From Aquilaria yunnanensis (Eukaryota > Streptophyta > Magnoliopsida > Malvales > Thymelaeaceae): a stretch of 64,000 nt of DNA. Below, piece by piece: positions 46,301 through 59,196 of the stretch. The stretch lies in contig JBDJPA010000014.1 in NCBI GenBank assembly GCA_039654915.1, positions 186,001-250,000 of the forward strand, written 5' to 3'. Below the pieces are notes generated by a model, which worked only from the letters and a program-made list of their open reading frames with translations, was not told the origin of the DNA and did not search any database. Within the stretch, counting starts at the first letter, position 1, and the number at the start of each line of letters is the position of its first letter. A program made the translations under genes and the position numbers.

Positions 46301-47444
46301 GGAAAAGCATGCAATACTTCAGATACCTATAAGCTATTTCCCAGGAGAAGATAAGAGGATATGGCCATATGAAAAATCTGGTGAGGTAACGGTAAAATCT
46401 GCATATGCCACTCAAAAAAGCACTGAACTTAATGTACATTCAGCCTCAATTTCTCATCAGATAGATAATAACATTTGGAAGTTAATCTGGAAATTAAAAT
46501 GTTCACCCAAAATTCAAAACTTCATATGGAGAGCTTGCCATAATGCTATTGCTGTTCGTCAGAATCTGGCCAGAAAAGGTAACAGAATAAACCCAACTTG
46601 TCCTTTCTGTGATCATTATGAAACTGTGGAACATATGCTTATTCAGTGTGAGTGGACTCATATTGTCTGGTTTGCTTGCTTGGATTATAAGCCTCACAAT
46701 GCTGAAATCAGAACATTTGATCACTGGTTTATTAAGATTTGCCAAACCTTCAAGTTTTCTCAGAATAAAAACGAAATTATTGCCTCTACTATGGCTTATA
46801 TTTGCTGGTTTATCTGGGTAGCAAGGAATGAAGCTGTTTTCCAAAAGAAAAACATTATGCCTGGAGATGTAATTCGCAGGATACAGGCTGCTGTTACTGA
46901 GTTTTATCAGGTTCGCCAGGAGAATGGAAGTACAAGCAGCTTGCAGTCAGAACAAGCTAACACTGAGCAGTGGAGAAAGCCGGCAAGGGGAGTGGTTAAA
47001 GTTAATGCGGCAGTTACCAGTGGACAGCCAATCGGGATGGCTTACCTGGTAAGGGATTGGCGGGGGAGAGTTGTGCGAAACCAAGCCAGGGCTGTCTCTG
47101 GAACTAGTAAGGCAGTAGCAGTAGCAGAAACCCTGCGAACAGCGCTGAGGGAGTGTCTGAGAATGGGCCATACCGCAGTAGAGGTGGAGATAGCAGATAA
47201 GCAAACAGCTGAAGACCTAAAGGGCAAAGGTAATTGGAGGCTGGGTACAATGGCTGCAGATATAGAATATCTACAAAGAGCTTTTACTTCCTGCTCTATT
47301 AGGCAGATACCAAACAATGCTAATATGTGTGCTAAGCATATAGCTAATTGGGCAAAGGCACAGAAGTGGAAAAATTGGACTTGCTGTCCCCCCTCTGTGT
47401 ACGCCTTACAAAATGACTTGGATGTAATCTTTGAGCCTCCTTGA
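43338..47444 (+). pseudogene. L1 ORF2: endonuclease, reverse transcriptase, zinc finger, RNase H
   Basis: 1,369 codons in one frame, interrupted only by a TAG at 43869-43871 (codon 178) inside the endonuclease. The endonuclease has WNCQG at residues 6-10, METR near 36, GDWND near 137 and GSDHCPI near 220. The RT has FRPISLCNYCYKIISR, the RGIRQGDPLSPYLF block and FADD at 683-686. A zf-RVT motif (CPFCDHYETVEHM) lies at about 1,085-1,100. The C-terminal RNase H-like domain (about 1,215-1,350) reads KVNAAVTSG where active domains have an Asp, so it is probably inactive. The protein nicks target DNA and copies its own RNA. Apart from the stop it looks functional. Confidence 0.93.
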
Positions 47445-47490
47445 GGCATTTCTTAGCAATAATATGTGCTGTTGAGTCCAAAAAAAAAAA

Positions 47491-50204
47491 GGTATATTTA
47501 CATTATGTTGTTATTTCATGTTATAAATCTAATTATATATATTATAAAGCAGGACAATCTCTATGGAGGTTTTGATTTTTTCTTCTTTGGCACCCTGAAT
47601 GATTGCCACGTGTCATATTGTTTTGTATTTTGTATTTTTTTTTTTGCAAAAACTATGTATTTTGGAATGAAAAATGAAAATCCAGACGTACCTTTCATAA
47701 AAACTAATGGCAACATAAATGACATTAGTGTTTTACAATTAATAAATGCTGATTTGGTGCGATTGAACCGCGATTTAAATATATAGAAAGTATCACAAAA
47801 GTCAATTGAATTAAGCCTTTAATCAAGGGGAGTAAATGAATAAAATTGTCAAAAGCACAAGTTAAGTAAATAAATAAAATTAAATCATTTTAACAAGGAA
47901 ACATGTTTTCGGTTCCGTCTATCACGTCTTCAAATTGAAGAGGAAATGTTCATTTACATAATAAATTAAATCCGTATATTTTCGTAACAATTAAAAAGGA
48001 AATGAAGTGAGCAATTACATACTAATCCATATTATACTTAATATATATTTGTAAACTAATTGGGACTTCATTCCTTATCTAATTACGTTTTTTTTTTCAT
48101 GAACTTATTACTTAAAAAATTATCTCATTCTCTAATTTGAAAACTTAACTAAAAATCCGACTTACGATTTCTTTTTTCAAGAGTCCCCGGGCTTAAAATG
48201 TTTCGTCCATTGATAAAGAAATATATAGGTCAAGATATTGATTTACTCATTTATTTCTATCAGTTGTTAATGGAAAAGTTTTGGGTTTCCTTTCAAGATA
48301 TTGTGCTATATATACACAAAAAAAAAAAATATTTAACCCATGAAGGATCCATAATTTATATGCCTACAGCTTTCTCTAATTCTTCTATTTCGAACAATAA
48401 TTCTTTGCCTTTTCTACTGTCTTTGGTCAATGTGGCCGGCTAGCCATGTGTTCTTTTCGTTGCCATATTCTGTCAAATGTCTCGCTAAATTATTGAATCT
48501 AGGCTATGCAATGGTTGTCCTTGATCGGCACTATTTCTAACTTATTGCTCTGCATTTGAGGCGAGTTTTGGAAGACAAATTTGCTGCAACAGTTTCCTTC
48601 TAATTTGGTTTAATTGGATAAAGAAGTCGCCCCCATATTTGATAAATTGAGCTGCTCGAAATTTACCGCGAGGCAGGTTGGCTCTTGGCTAACCAATTAT
48701 TGGTCTTCCATTTTGCCGTTAGAGTCTTGGAAGAGGAAATTATGATTTAGTGTTATATAGAAGGAAATACTGTATTTTTGAATTGATGAGGCATTTGATG
48801 CAATTCTCATTACTGTTATTGGTAATCTTTGTGCATAAAGCTTTCATAATTAAGAAAACCATCTTTACACGTCTAATGAGTAATTGCTATAAATAATATC
48901 ATCTACTAGACTAACATGATATAAACTTCTTTCCCCGCTTATTGATTTAATTATTTTGTTGCCAATAAATGGTAAAATATTGTACTAATCTAAATATTGC
49001 CTTAGTCTTTATTGCTATAGTGTTAGTTGTATCAAAATTTCTTTTTATCATCTCTTTCTCGCATGTAACAAATTCAAGTTCTTATTATTCAAGTGATAAA
49101 AAAAATTAACACTTATTGTTTTTTTCTAATAGAAATAATAGTTTGTTGTCTTTAGTCACAAGTTTTACAAATACTATATGATTTCATATAAACTTCATTT
49201 CAGAAAAAGAACAAAGAAAAAGAACCACTCACCAACTCTCACTACTTAAATCAGAACTCACTTTTACCCCATAAAATTTTGGTAAAAGTGCGGGTTTAAT
49301 CAATCATGCCCGTAAAGTTTTCTTATTCCAATTTTCCCATTTTTATATCAATGTCCTTCTGATGTCAAAACTTAGGGCATCATGTATTTAGGAAGAGAAT
49401 CACCTTATTCAAGAAAAAAAAATGCACAATTTTACACAAAATATTTGGTTTTGATTTCAATTCTACAACAATTTCCGGAAACCTAGAATTGCCGTATGCT
49501 TATCTCGATTGAATAAGTGAAAGAGACCGATTTTGATTTACAATAAGGACGTTATAGAGTTATCAATAGTATGAATTAAAAGTTGAGAATTTTATGTGAA
49601 ATGATGTAAAAAATGTCAGGGTGGCACAAGTTGGTTTTTAAACTTATGGGTTAATTATACAATTTTTTTTTAAAAAAGTGTAGTTTACATAAAAAAAATC
49701 ACATAGCAAAATGGAATCAGTTACAATTTATTTTTTCTGACTAATTTAATCCAATTATTTGGTACGTAAAACATTTTTTTTTATTTCAAACATCTAGCTG
49801 AATTTTTCATTTTTCTTTAGAAAGGTAAGTTGATCAATTTGCATATCTCATTTCAATTCATATCTCAAGTCCAATTATGGAACAAAATCATATCCTAGCT
49901 TTAATTAACTGATATTTTCTATTTTTCATTTGTTTGATATGGTAAATATGTGAAGGTTTATTATTTTAATTTTTTTAATTGCTCTCCAATGAAGATACTT
50001 AATATTTTGCCAATGTATCCAAATTATTTTGGGAAGATAGCTAGGAAGATGTTTTATGTTGATCAGTGTGTACAGGATTTGTAGGAAGCAAGAAAAAAAG
50101 AAAAACAACAATTTGCATAAAACACACTAATTCTTACCGGTTTATAAAACACACTAATCCCCATGGCTTGCTCATTAGCCAGCATGCTACTTACCCCCCA
50201 GGTA
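47491..50204. other. AT-rich intergenic DNA, no gene seen
   Basis: Starts with the L1 target copy. Short open frames (for example 47466-47786 and 48198-48443) have no recognisable content. A TATATATACAC run near 48308 is TATA-like but nothing convincing follows. The rest is AT-rich filler with many homopolymer runs. Confidence 0.4.
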
Positions 50205-50398
50205 TAGGGGAGGAGCCAGAAAATTTTTTAAGTGGGGCCAATAATTATTTATTAAAAATAGTGGGGGCAAATATACAAATGTTAAAGAAATTATGGGGTT
50301 AAAATGTTCAATTATTGAAATTTATGTATAATATGTGTCCTTTTCCCAAAAGTGAGTGGGGGCAATTGCCCCCTCTCAAATATATGTGGCGCTGCCTA
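50205..50398. mobile_element. Small MITE-like repeat, 194 bp
   Basis: Left end TAGGGGAGGAGCCA and complement of right end TAGGCAGCGCCA form short imperfect inverted termini. The interior has GTGGGG(C/G)CAA motifs and GGGGGCAATTGCCCCC near the right end. The wording is familiar from small hAT-like plant MITEs. I found no matching target duplication. Confidence 0.5.
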
Positions 50399-50647
50399 GA
50401 GGGACCCAACTGTTGAGAATTAATTAATTTATCATTAGAAGCTAGAAACAAGCAAAGCAAATTAAATAGATATTTAAGGAAGAACACAAATATTTTAATT
50501 TTTTTTCAATTTTTTTTTATGAAATGCCGTTTAGAGCTTCTTCACAAGAATGAATACACTAGGGGGAGCTGTTTGGTTCCTAGAGAAAAAATCTCTAGCT
50601 TCTCTATAGAAATTAGGGTTTTTGATTTCAAACCTTGAAGCAGGGAG

Positions 50648-53600
50648 ATGGGGCATAATCAAAGAGGGGTGCGCAGCGGCCTTGATCGGGGTGGTAAGAG
50701 GTTAGAGTTGATTGAGGCTGAGGAGGTAGGGAAGAATCCCATTTTGGGTTTGGAGGCAGATTCTTCCAATGCAGGAGAGGGATCGATTGATGAGGCTTCG
50801 GTGGCTACGGCGATTGCTTCTAGTCAGTGAAAGGGATTAGGAAAGTCATAGGGCCAAATAATTGAGGAAGAGGCTAGTCTTGACTACTTGAAGGTTTGGC
50901 AGCTGGCGCTTTAAGTTGGAGTTTTATAAAGATGATGCTGACTCAGAGGTGGTGATTTGTAATGAAGAAATAGAAGATGGATGCAGTGAGTGGCGGTTAA
51001 CTTGGTTGGGTACAGTAGTGGGCACAGAAGTTTCTCCAAAGAACATATGACAGTTTGGGTTATTTCTCTTTTGTTTTCGCTCTGATGCAGATTTGATGAA
51101 GATTTTGGAAGGACATATGAACTTTGTTTTTGGTATGCTATTTCTTTTGCGAAGATGGGAATTGGATATGAAGTTGGATCAAGATTTGTTTGATGTGGTG
51201 CCAGTATGGATTTAGTTACGAGGGTTGAAGTTGCAATTCTAGAACCCTAAAATCATTAGTAAAATTGTCAATAAGGTTGGGCGTTATATTTTGGATGACT
51301 CTATGATGATGCAGCATTCTCGTATTTCATTTGCTCGTGTTTTGGTAAAGGTGAAGAAAGTGGATATGGTAGTGGAGTTTGCTACCTTGCAGACGTCTGT
51401 TGGGTATGAGGAACAGAGAGTGATGTATGAATGGTGGCCGAGTTAGTGTGCAAAATGCAAGAAATGGGGCCATCGAGAAAAAAAAAAGTAGACTTGATTT
51501 CAGGAAGAAGAAGCCTGATGATCGTAAAGATGAGGGCCATGAACAAGTTAATGAGGTGGTGGATCTAGGAAAGCTATCTCAAGCTTTGGTTTCATATGTT
51601 ATTGTCACACTCAATTCGTTTTTAACTTAAATCAATTGACTAAAAAATGACTTATTTTTATTCTTACGTATTTTTTACACGGAACTAATTTTAATTAAAA
51701 GCCAATATCATGTACCTGCAATAATCCATTGGAAATGTAATTTTTGTAATCTTACTAAATTTTTTATGAATTTTTCTAGTTTAAGGCATTAAAAAACAAA
51801 AATTCATAAAAAATTAACATCATGAAAATTTACTTTCAAGTGGATTTTTGCATCTATATAATATGAACCTTCAAATGAAATTGGTTTCAGGTAAAAAAAA
51901 TGTAAAAGTAAAAATAAAAAGTTACTTTAAGTTAAAACTAAAGAAAGATAAGTTTCAGGTAGTTTCACAAAAGACAAAATCAAGTGCTATTGGGGTAAAG
52001 AAATAGTCTTAGGGGCAACCCAAGGATGGTAGCAGTACTAGAGTAGGTAATATTAGCCTGTTAAATCCGTTTAAGAATTTACATATGGATATGCAAACAG
52101 AAGCTATAAACAGGTATGGTTCAAATATTGTTTTTTTCCAGCCTAATGAAGTAGGGTTACTAGAATATTCGTGGTGTCAATTTGAGTCTAAAACAAAAAA
52201 GGGTTAAGAAGTTGATTAATAAGTATAGTCTCAGTTTAATTGCTTTGCTGAAGATTCGCGTTAAGAGTAGAAAGTTCTCTTGTATTCGTTCTAAGCTTGC
52301 TTTGGGTGGTTGTTTCTGAATAATTATGCCTATGCTCTGAATGAGATGATTTGGATTCTTTGGGACCCTTATGTGTTGGAGGTTAATATCATTTCAGCCT
52401 CTGATCAAGTGATTCATTGTGAGATGTTTTATAAGTTGAAAAATTAGAGATGTTTTCTTTCTATCATTTATGCTTCTAAGGATCTGAGTCATATAATTGT
52501 TCTGTGGCATAATCTGGGTTTGTTTGTTGAGAATTTGAGGGGGGGCCTTGGCTTGTGTCTAGGGATTTTAATGAGATTGTTCAATCTAATGAGAAATATT
52601 GTGCGTCTGGTGTGATGGATTGGCAAAATTCTGGTTTATTAGATTGTTGCAATCTAATGGGTATTACTGACCTTCGTAGTGTGGGTGGTTTTTATACCTG
52701 AAGTAATAATCAGAACTTTGATGATCGTATTCTCTGTAAACTTGATAGAGTGATGGGAAATAGTAATTGTTTTGATGCTTTTGCTCATGTTTTTGTTAAG
52801 TTTAAGAGAAAGTAGAGTTTTGGTTGTTTTGTGGCTCTTATTGTGTTGGAAGGTTGTGTTGTTGAAAGAAGCTATCCTTTTAAATACACGGAAATATAGG
52901 AGAATCATGCTGATTATAATCAAATTGTTAGAAATGTTTGGTGTGTGGGCGAGACTGAAGCCTTCTCCCATTGGGAAAATGTGTTATTAAAATCAAGAAG
53001 TTTGAAGGCTAATTTTAGATGTTTAAATGCTGATTCCTATTTAGATATATTTGGTAAAGTTAAGGAGAAAGAGAAAGAGTTGGAGTCAATCTGTAGTAGC
53101 ATGAATCAAGTCTTGGGGGATAGGATGTTATACATGTCTTAGTAGAGAGTTAAGCAGGAGATGTTTAAGATGAAGAAAGTTGAGGAAGTCTGTTTTGTTT
53201 ATAAATCTATAGTTGATTAGTTGAAGCTTGGTGATGAGAATAATAAATTTTTTCACTCCAAAATGAAGGAGAGATTTACAAAAGCAAATATTACTTGTCT
53301 CTTTGCTCGAAGTGGGAAGCATCAGTGTCTTAAATCAAAGATTAGAGATGAGTTTCTTAACTTGTTCTCTTTTCTTCTTGGTGATTTTTTTGGTTGTACT
53401 TTGAATGTTAATATGAATATTGTTCTAAATGTTCTAAATGGTCCTAGGTTGACTAATGAGTAGAGCACTAGCCTTGCTGAAGATGTGTCTGCCTTGGAGA
53501 TTGTTAAAGCTATCCAAGATATTTCTGCTTTGAAGGTTCCTAGGCCTAATACATACATTGCGGGGTTTTTTTTAGCACAATTGGGAGTTGATTGGGAGTG

Positions 53601-55400
53601 ATATTGTTGTTGCTGTTAAGGTTTTCTTTGAGCATGGTGAGTTTCCACTCACCTTATCTGCCACTACCATTCATTTTATTCCAAAACATGCTCATGCTTC
53701 CTCTGCTAATGATTTTCGGCATATATCTTGTTGCAATGTGCTTTATAATTTTGTTTCAAAGATATTGGCTAGTCGGCTCCAAGTTATTTTGCCTGATCTT
53801 ATTCATGAAAGTTAGGGGGCCTTTGTAAAAGATAGATTAATTCATGCTAATATCATACTTTGTTATGAAATTATGAGGGGTTATGGGAGGAGTAATATTA
53901 AGCCTAGAATGTGCCTAATGATTGATATGAAAAAGGCATATGATATGCTAAGTTGGGATTTTTTTGGAGAATTATATGCTTACACTAGATTTTCCTAGAC
54001 TTGTGTTAGATCTCCTTGGTTCTCTTTTGGTTTGAATGGGAAATTATGTAGTGTTTTTAAAGGCAAGAGAGGGGTGAGACAAGGTGACTCTTTCTCCCCC
54101 TTACTATTAGTTTTAGCCATGGATTATTTTTCTAGAGCTTTGGGTAAGACTTTTTATGAGAATTTTGCTCAGTTTCATCCTAAATGTCAGAAGATCCATT
54201 TAATTGATTTGATGTTTGTAGATGACATTATGCCTTTTTTTCTTTTTTACAAATGAGACATTAATTCGGCTAAATTTGTTAAGTTTTGCTTGGATATATT
54301 CTATAATACTTCTGGTTTGGTTGTCAACTTTGATAAGAGTCAAGTTATTTTTAGGGGGTGTTGATGAGTATAGTGAGAAAACTATTCTGGAGACTTTAAA
54401 TATGCCAAAATGGGTGTTGCCTATTAAGTATTTAGGGGTCCCCTTGTTGGACAAAAGGCTGCAGGTTTGTCATTATAGACCCTTTGAGGAGAAGATTTTG
54501 TAGAGGCTTAATGGTTGGGCTTATAAATTTCTTTCTTATGCTGGGAGGGCTCAACTTATTAAGTCTGTTATCTTCAGTGTTCAAGCTTTTTGGTCAACTA
54601 TTTTTCCCATTCTTAAGTCTATGTTGAACAGAATTGAGCAGTGTTGTAGAGCTTTTTTATGGGCTGGGTTTATTCATGGTAAGAAATTTCTTGTGGCTTG
54701 GAGGTTTGTGTGTGTTCCCAAAGAGTAGGGGGTATTGGGGTGTACAATCTGTTTGGGTGGAATGATGTTGCCAATGGTAAAAAGCTGTGGCAAAGGTTTT
54801 CTAATAATGAGAGCTTGTGGATTTGTTAATTGTGTGCATATTACCTTAAGGGCCAAGACATTTGACAAGTAAGGTCTTCTACTGATTGTTCTGTTATTTG
54901 GAAGAATATTTTGAGGGCCAAAGTCTTATTTTCTGATGCAATTCATGATCATGCTTGGGATTGTATCAAGGATCAAAAGTTTATTATGAAGTTGGCTTAA
55001 TTGCATGTTGTGGAGAAATTTGACTCTGTGAGTTGGTATTCTTGGTTTGGAAGTTAGTTCCAAAGTTTTCTATGGTCTGTTGGTTTGCTATGTTGAATAG
55101 ATTACCTACCTTGGATAGACTTGGTCTATATTTGGATGTGGCCTCTAGCTCATGTTCTTTATGTTTTCACATTAATGAGTCTTGGGACCATTTGTTTTTT
55201 GATTACTTTTACTCTCGAGTGGTTTAGCGTGAAATTATATGTATGATTAAGTTGCATGACGCTCTTTGGAGATGGAATAGATGTTGGTAGTGGCTTCACG
55301 GGGTGGTGAAGGGCAATAGTTTAAAGTCAAAGGTAAGGAGAGCTTGTTTTTTGACTTTGGTTTATAAGACACATTGTCTCCTTCAGTTTTAATGAAAATC
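50648..55400 (+). pseudogene. Old, heavily decayed LINE
   Basis: ORF1 relic from 50648 (basic N-terminus; DUF4283-like pieces in several frames to about 51600). Endonuclease relic about 52190-52800 (RDFNEIVQSNEKYC..GVMDW). RT relic 53590-54500 with DFRHISCCNVLYNFVSKILASRL, MIDMKKAYDMLSWDFF, KRGVRQGDSFSPLL and FVDDIMPF. A zf-RVT-like end lies at 55050-55200. Dozens of stops and shifts, so much older than the L1 at 41-47 kb and from a different subfamily. AT-rich fold-back sequence at about 51610-51960 interrupts it, perhaps a further MITE. Confidence 0.75.
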
Positions 55401-55454
55401 TTTCTCCAATAAGCTTAAGAGCTATTATTGCTTAAAGTTTGGTTTTCAACAATC

Positions 55455-57668
55455 TAGTATTAGAGCCATTTGATAAGGCCTGATTGTAAGAAAGTAGTGA
55501 GGAGAAAATATAGCTACAAAAGGGAATTATGTTCAACCAACCATTCCTAAGATTGATAGTCACTATGAACACTGGTCAATGTTGATGGAAAATCTTCTTT
55601 GTTCAAAAAATTATTGGGCCTTCAAGGATAAAAATTATTTGTTCTAGGCCAATGACTAGACCATCATGGAAACCATTAAGGGCATAGGCAAAGGCATCTG
55701 AGACTCCATGAGTTCGAAGCATCAAGGGTTAATAAGAGTTAAAAAGGCATAGTTGCAGGCATTGAGAAAAGAATTTGAAGTGCTCTAAATGGGAGAAAGT
55801 GAAAAAGTGGATGAGTATTTTGCTCGAACACTTACCATTGCAAATAAAATGAAGGCTCATGGAAAGAAGATGAAGCAAGTGTTGATAGTAGAGAAGATTT
55901 TAAGGTCATTGATGAGTAGCTTTGACTGTGTATTTTGCTCCATTAAGGAGTTGGAACAAACAAACAATAGACAAGCTTGGGAGTAGTCTATTGGTGCATG
56001 AGCAAAGGATGAAAGGTCACACTAGAGGTGAGTAGGTCTTGAAGGTCACCCATAAAAAAAGAGTAGGAGGAAGAAGTAGAGCTGACCGAGGTATAGATCA
56101 AGGATGTGGAAGAGGAAGAGGTAGACAAGGCTTTAGTTGAGTGCTATAGGTGCCATATGTAGGGATATTCTAAATAGGAATGCCCTAACTTGAAGAAAAG
56201 TGCCAATTACACTAAACTAGATGAAAAAGATGAACTACTATTAATGGCCTACACTGATCTCAATAAGAAAGACAGGACAAGAGTTTGGTTTCTTAACTTA
56301 GGCTATTTAATCACATGTCAGGAAATAAGTAACTCAGGTAATTTATGATGTATATTATATTCTTGAGTTAAAAAATAATTTGCTAAGTATGGGACAACTA
56401 CAAGAAAAGGGTTGGCTATTTTGATTCAAGATGGAGCTTGTAGAATTTATCATCCCAGCAGAAGGCTCATGATACATACTTTAATGTCAACAAATAGAAT
56501 GTTCTATTAACCGCTACTATTGCATCATAGTTCTCAAAGTGCTTTCAACGGTCTCAGAAAACATCAACAATATTTGGCATCAAATGTTTGGCCACCTAAA
56601 TCACAAAAGTCTCAAAACATTGCAGTATAAGAAGAAGATGAAAGGCCTACCTGAACTTAAATATGCAAGCAAGGTGAGCACAATATACAATGTGGGGAAA
56701 CAACACATAGAAACCATATAAAAAAAAAGTCAATGGAGAGCATCACAAAGACATCAGCTAGTTTATGCTAATATATGCGGTCCAATAACAACAACCTTAA
56801 ATAGCAACAAAAGGCACATTTTGAGCTTCATTGATGATTTTAGTAGGAAAACTTAGATATATTTCCTAGCTAAAAAATGGAAAGCTTTTGCAATATTTAA
56901 AATCTTTAAGACTCTCATATAGAAGGAGATAGAGGATTGCATACATTGCCTAAGGACAAATAGAGTTGGTGAATTCACATCACATGAATTTGATGATTTT
57001 TGAAAGTTTCTTTGTATAAAAAGATAGCTTACGACAGCCTACACTCCACAGCAAATAGAGTTGCTGAATCCAAGAATCGAACTATCATGAATATAGTTTG
57101 ATGCCTGCTGTAAAAAAAAAAAAAGATGCCAAAGACATTCTGGCTAGAAGCTGCTGAATGGACTATGCATGTGTTGCATAAAAGCCAAATCTTGGTAGTG
57201 AAAGATATGATGGCTGAAGAAAGTTGGAGTGGTGTAAAACCTAATATATGGTACTTTAGAGTTTTTGAGGTGCATTGGCCATGTTCGCATACTAGATAGT
57301 AAGAAACTGGAACTCGGTGAGTAAAGTTACAAGTATGTCATTCTCAGAGTAAGTGAAGAGTCTAAGGAATATAGGCTATTCAATCCCATAGCCAAAAAGG
57401 TGATGATCAGTTGAGATGTCATGTTGAAGAAAGGTGAGAGCTAGAACTATAGGAGGAGCAATGAAGTGGAAAAGCTTGACTTGCTTACATGGAGTGGTAA
57501 TAGCTCTAAAGACAATGACTATGATGAAAGTGAAATAATGAAGATGAACAAGAAGATGTTGTCGGTTCAAGTGAGTTCTTTGAAAAAAATATGCACAATC
57601 CATCCGTAAGGAGAAATAGATGAACACTAACTTGGCTACAAGATTACATTAGTGGAGAAGGATTATCT
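55455..57668 (+). pseudogene. Decayed Ty1/copia retrotransposon, 3' part lost
   Basis: Begins near a mutated initiator tRNA-Met primer-binding site (TAGTATTAGAGCC at 55455-55467). A gag relic follows (GESEKVDEYFARTLTIANKM at 55789), then a CCHC-like piece (CPNLKKS, about 56175) and the protease region. The GAG-pre-integrase motif (IWHQMFGHLNHKSLKTL, 56567) and the integrase core with many stops (PITTTLNSNKRHILSFIDDF, 56790-57200) come after it. The sequence stops at 57668, where the LTR of Tat element 2 begins, so the RT half is missing here and may lie beyond the right end of that element, outside the window. Confidence 0.72.
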
Positions 57669-58527
57669 TGATGCCCGGCAGCATCTTCGTCATATGACAT
57701 TGTGACTTCGGGAGGGACTTCCTGAGAGGGAGAACGTCTGGTGCAAAGGTTTCCCAGAGGAGCGTGCCTAAAATGCTCAGAAAAGAGGGTTAAGAGGTCC
57801 TCGGAGTGTTCTTCAAGGGAGGAGCCTCTGACGCCCAAGTCAGTGTCCTGAGAGGAGGTAGTGGAGGAACACTAGGAGGTTAGATGGCCTTGCCTGTGTG
57901 TGTTTATTCAGGGAGAGGAGGTCCGATCCTTTGCCAGGTCCTGTTTTCTGATATTTATAGGAGTGCCCAGCCCGTTCAGATCACGACACATGTTCGGCCG
58001 GATGTTTTCTGTACCTTCGGGCGTAGGGGACAGGTAGCCGTTTATAGGCTCTTTGAGTCTTGGACTGAGACAGGTTGTGACAAGACTTGAACGGCGTCGG
58101 CGCGTCAGATCGCCATTTGAGGCGGCATGTAGCGCCTGTGGGCGACATGTCAGAGGCTCCTTAAGTGCTCATGCCGTACTCCCGAGGTCCTTCGGGCAAG
58201 GTCGTCCTCTGGTACGGATGCCCTTCTTCGGGAATTATGCCCGCAGTTCGGGGATTTCCCGGATTCGGGGGTTCCGACTTCGGGGAGAGTCTCTCCTGCT
58301 TGCAATAGCTGGTCTTTTATCCCCGAAGGCGATCCGTTCGGTCCATCGAGGGAGCCGGCAACATCTCTGAAATTTCTGACGTTCTGGCCGAAATCCTGAG
58401 TTCGAGGCGTTTGGCTTCGCTTCTTTTGAGGTCAGTGTTAGCGCCTCCTTCGGATGACGCCAGGGTTTCTGACCACGCTTTTGGCAGGAAGTATGTGGTG
58501 AGAGAGGCGATAGCCCTTCGGCTATCA
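57669..58527 (-). repeat. 3' LTR of Tat element 2
   Basis: 859 bp. On the minus strand it runs TGATAGCCGAAGGG...CGGGCATCA, as in element 1. It keeps the TATA box (57959-57952, minus), while the G-box position reads ACATGT instead of CACGTG. A purine-rich tract (GAAGGGGCCTG on minus) precedes it. Confidence 0.9.
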
Positions 58528-58814
58528 CAGGCCCCTTCTCCAGAAAGCTGAAGTGGCAACTTCGGCTTGTCAGCTTTCGGAGAGGGTCCTTCGGGGACTT
58601 GGGCGTAATACCTGTGCCGAAGACGGTCCTTCTGTCCGAAGACGTAAGCTGTTTGCTCAAAGCCTGTCTTTTGGTGTGTTTGAGGTAACCTACTTTTCTC
58701 CTTTTGTAGGTCTGCGTAACGTCGCGTCTCGTCACCAGGAGTGTTAGTCTGGAGCGGCGCGCTCAGGGTTTAGGGGTGTCAGAAGGCGTTTCCCTCTTTC
58801 GGCGCGATGGCTGA

Positions 58815-58957
58815 CACGTGGCAGTTTGTTATTGGCGGGTACTACATCGGATACAGCAGGCGCGCCTTTTTACGCACAATGAGCAGTTATGCGACTGTTC
58901 GCCTTCGCGGAGCACTTATGACGCCGGTTCGCCTACCCTCCCTCGGCCTATATATAT
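58815..58957 (+). promoter_or_regulatory. Promoter elements of the opposite-strand gene, element 2
   Basis: CACGTG at 58815-58820 and TATATATAT at 58949-58957, about 240 bp before the ATG at 59197. Order and spacing match element 1 (32916-32775 on minus). Confidence 0.6.
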
Positions 58958-59196
58958 GCTACTCTGTCATAACCTCCTTTTGCTTCTGCTTTTGTTTCCT
59001 TCCTGCTTTTTGATTCTCTCCTGTTTTTTGCGGCGGTGCTGTTGACGGAGTTTTTTCCAGCCACTTTTCGCAACGGCGACTTCAAACCCAGATTTTGGCA
59101 AAAGATTCGGTGGGTTTTGATTTTCAGAATCCTTTGATTTTAAAGCTTTCCCAAAGTCTGTTTTTTAATTCCCCGAAGTCATTTTTTTGTTCAAAA

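Larger units (their letters stand above)
41269..47490 (+). mobile_element. Full-length L1-type LINE
   Basis: The element has a 5' leader with tandem motifs, ORF1 (42094-43341), ORF2 (43338-47444) and an 11-base A tail (47480-47490). It is flanked by a 19-bp target duplication with two differences (41250-41268 and 47491-47509, both beginning GGTATATTTA). That makes it a complete insertion of about 6.2 kb made by target-primed reverse transcription. ORF1 is intact and ORF2 carries a single in-frame stop, so it is among the youngest elements in the window. Confidence 0.95.

Noticed and set aside
43956..47444. Treating the 1,162-codon frame as a separate gene with its own start
   Set aside because: The preceding 177 codons in the same frame are the L1 endonuclease N-terminus; a single TAG splits one ORF2.
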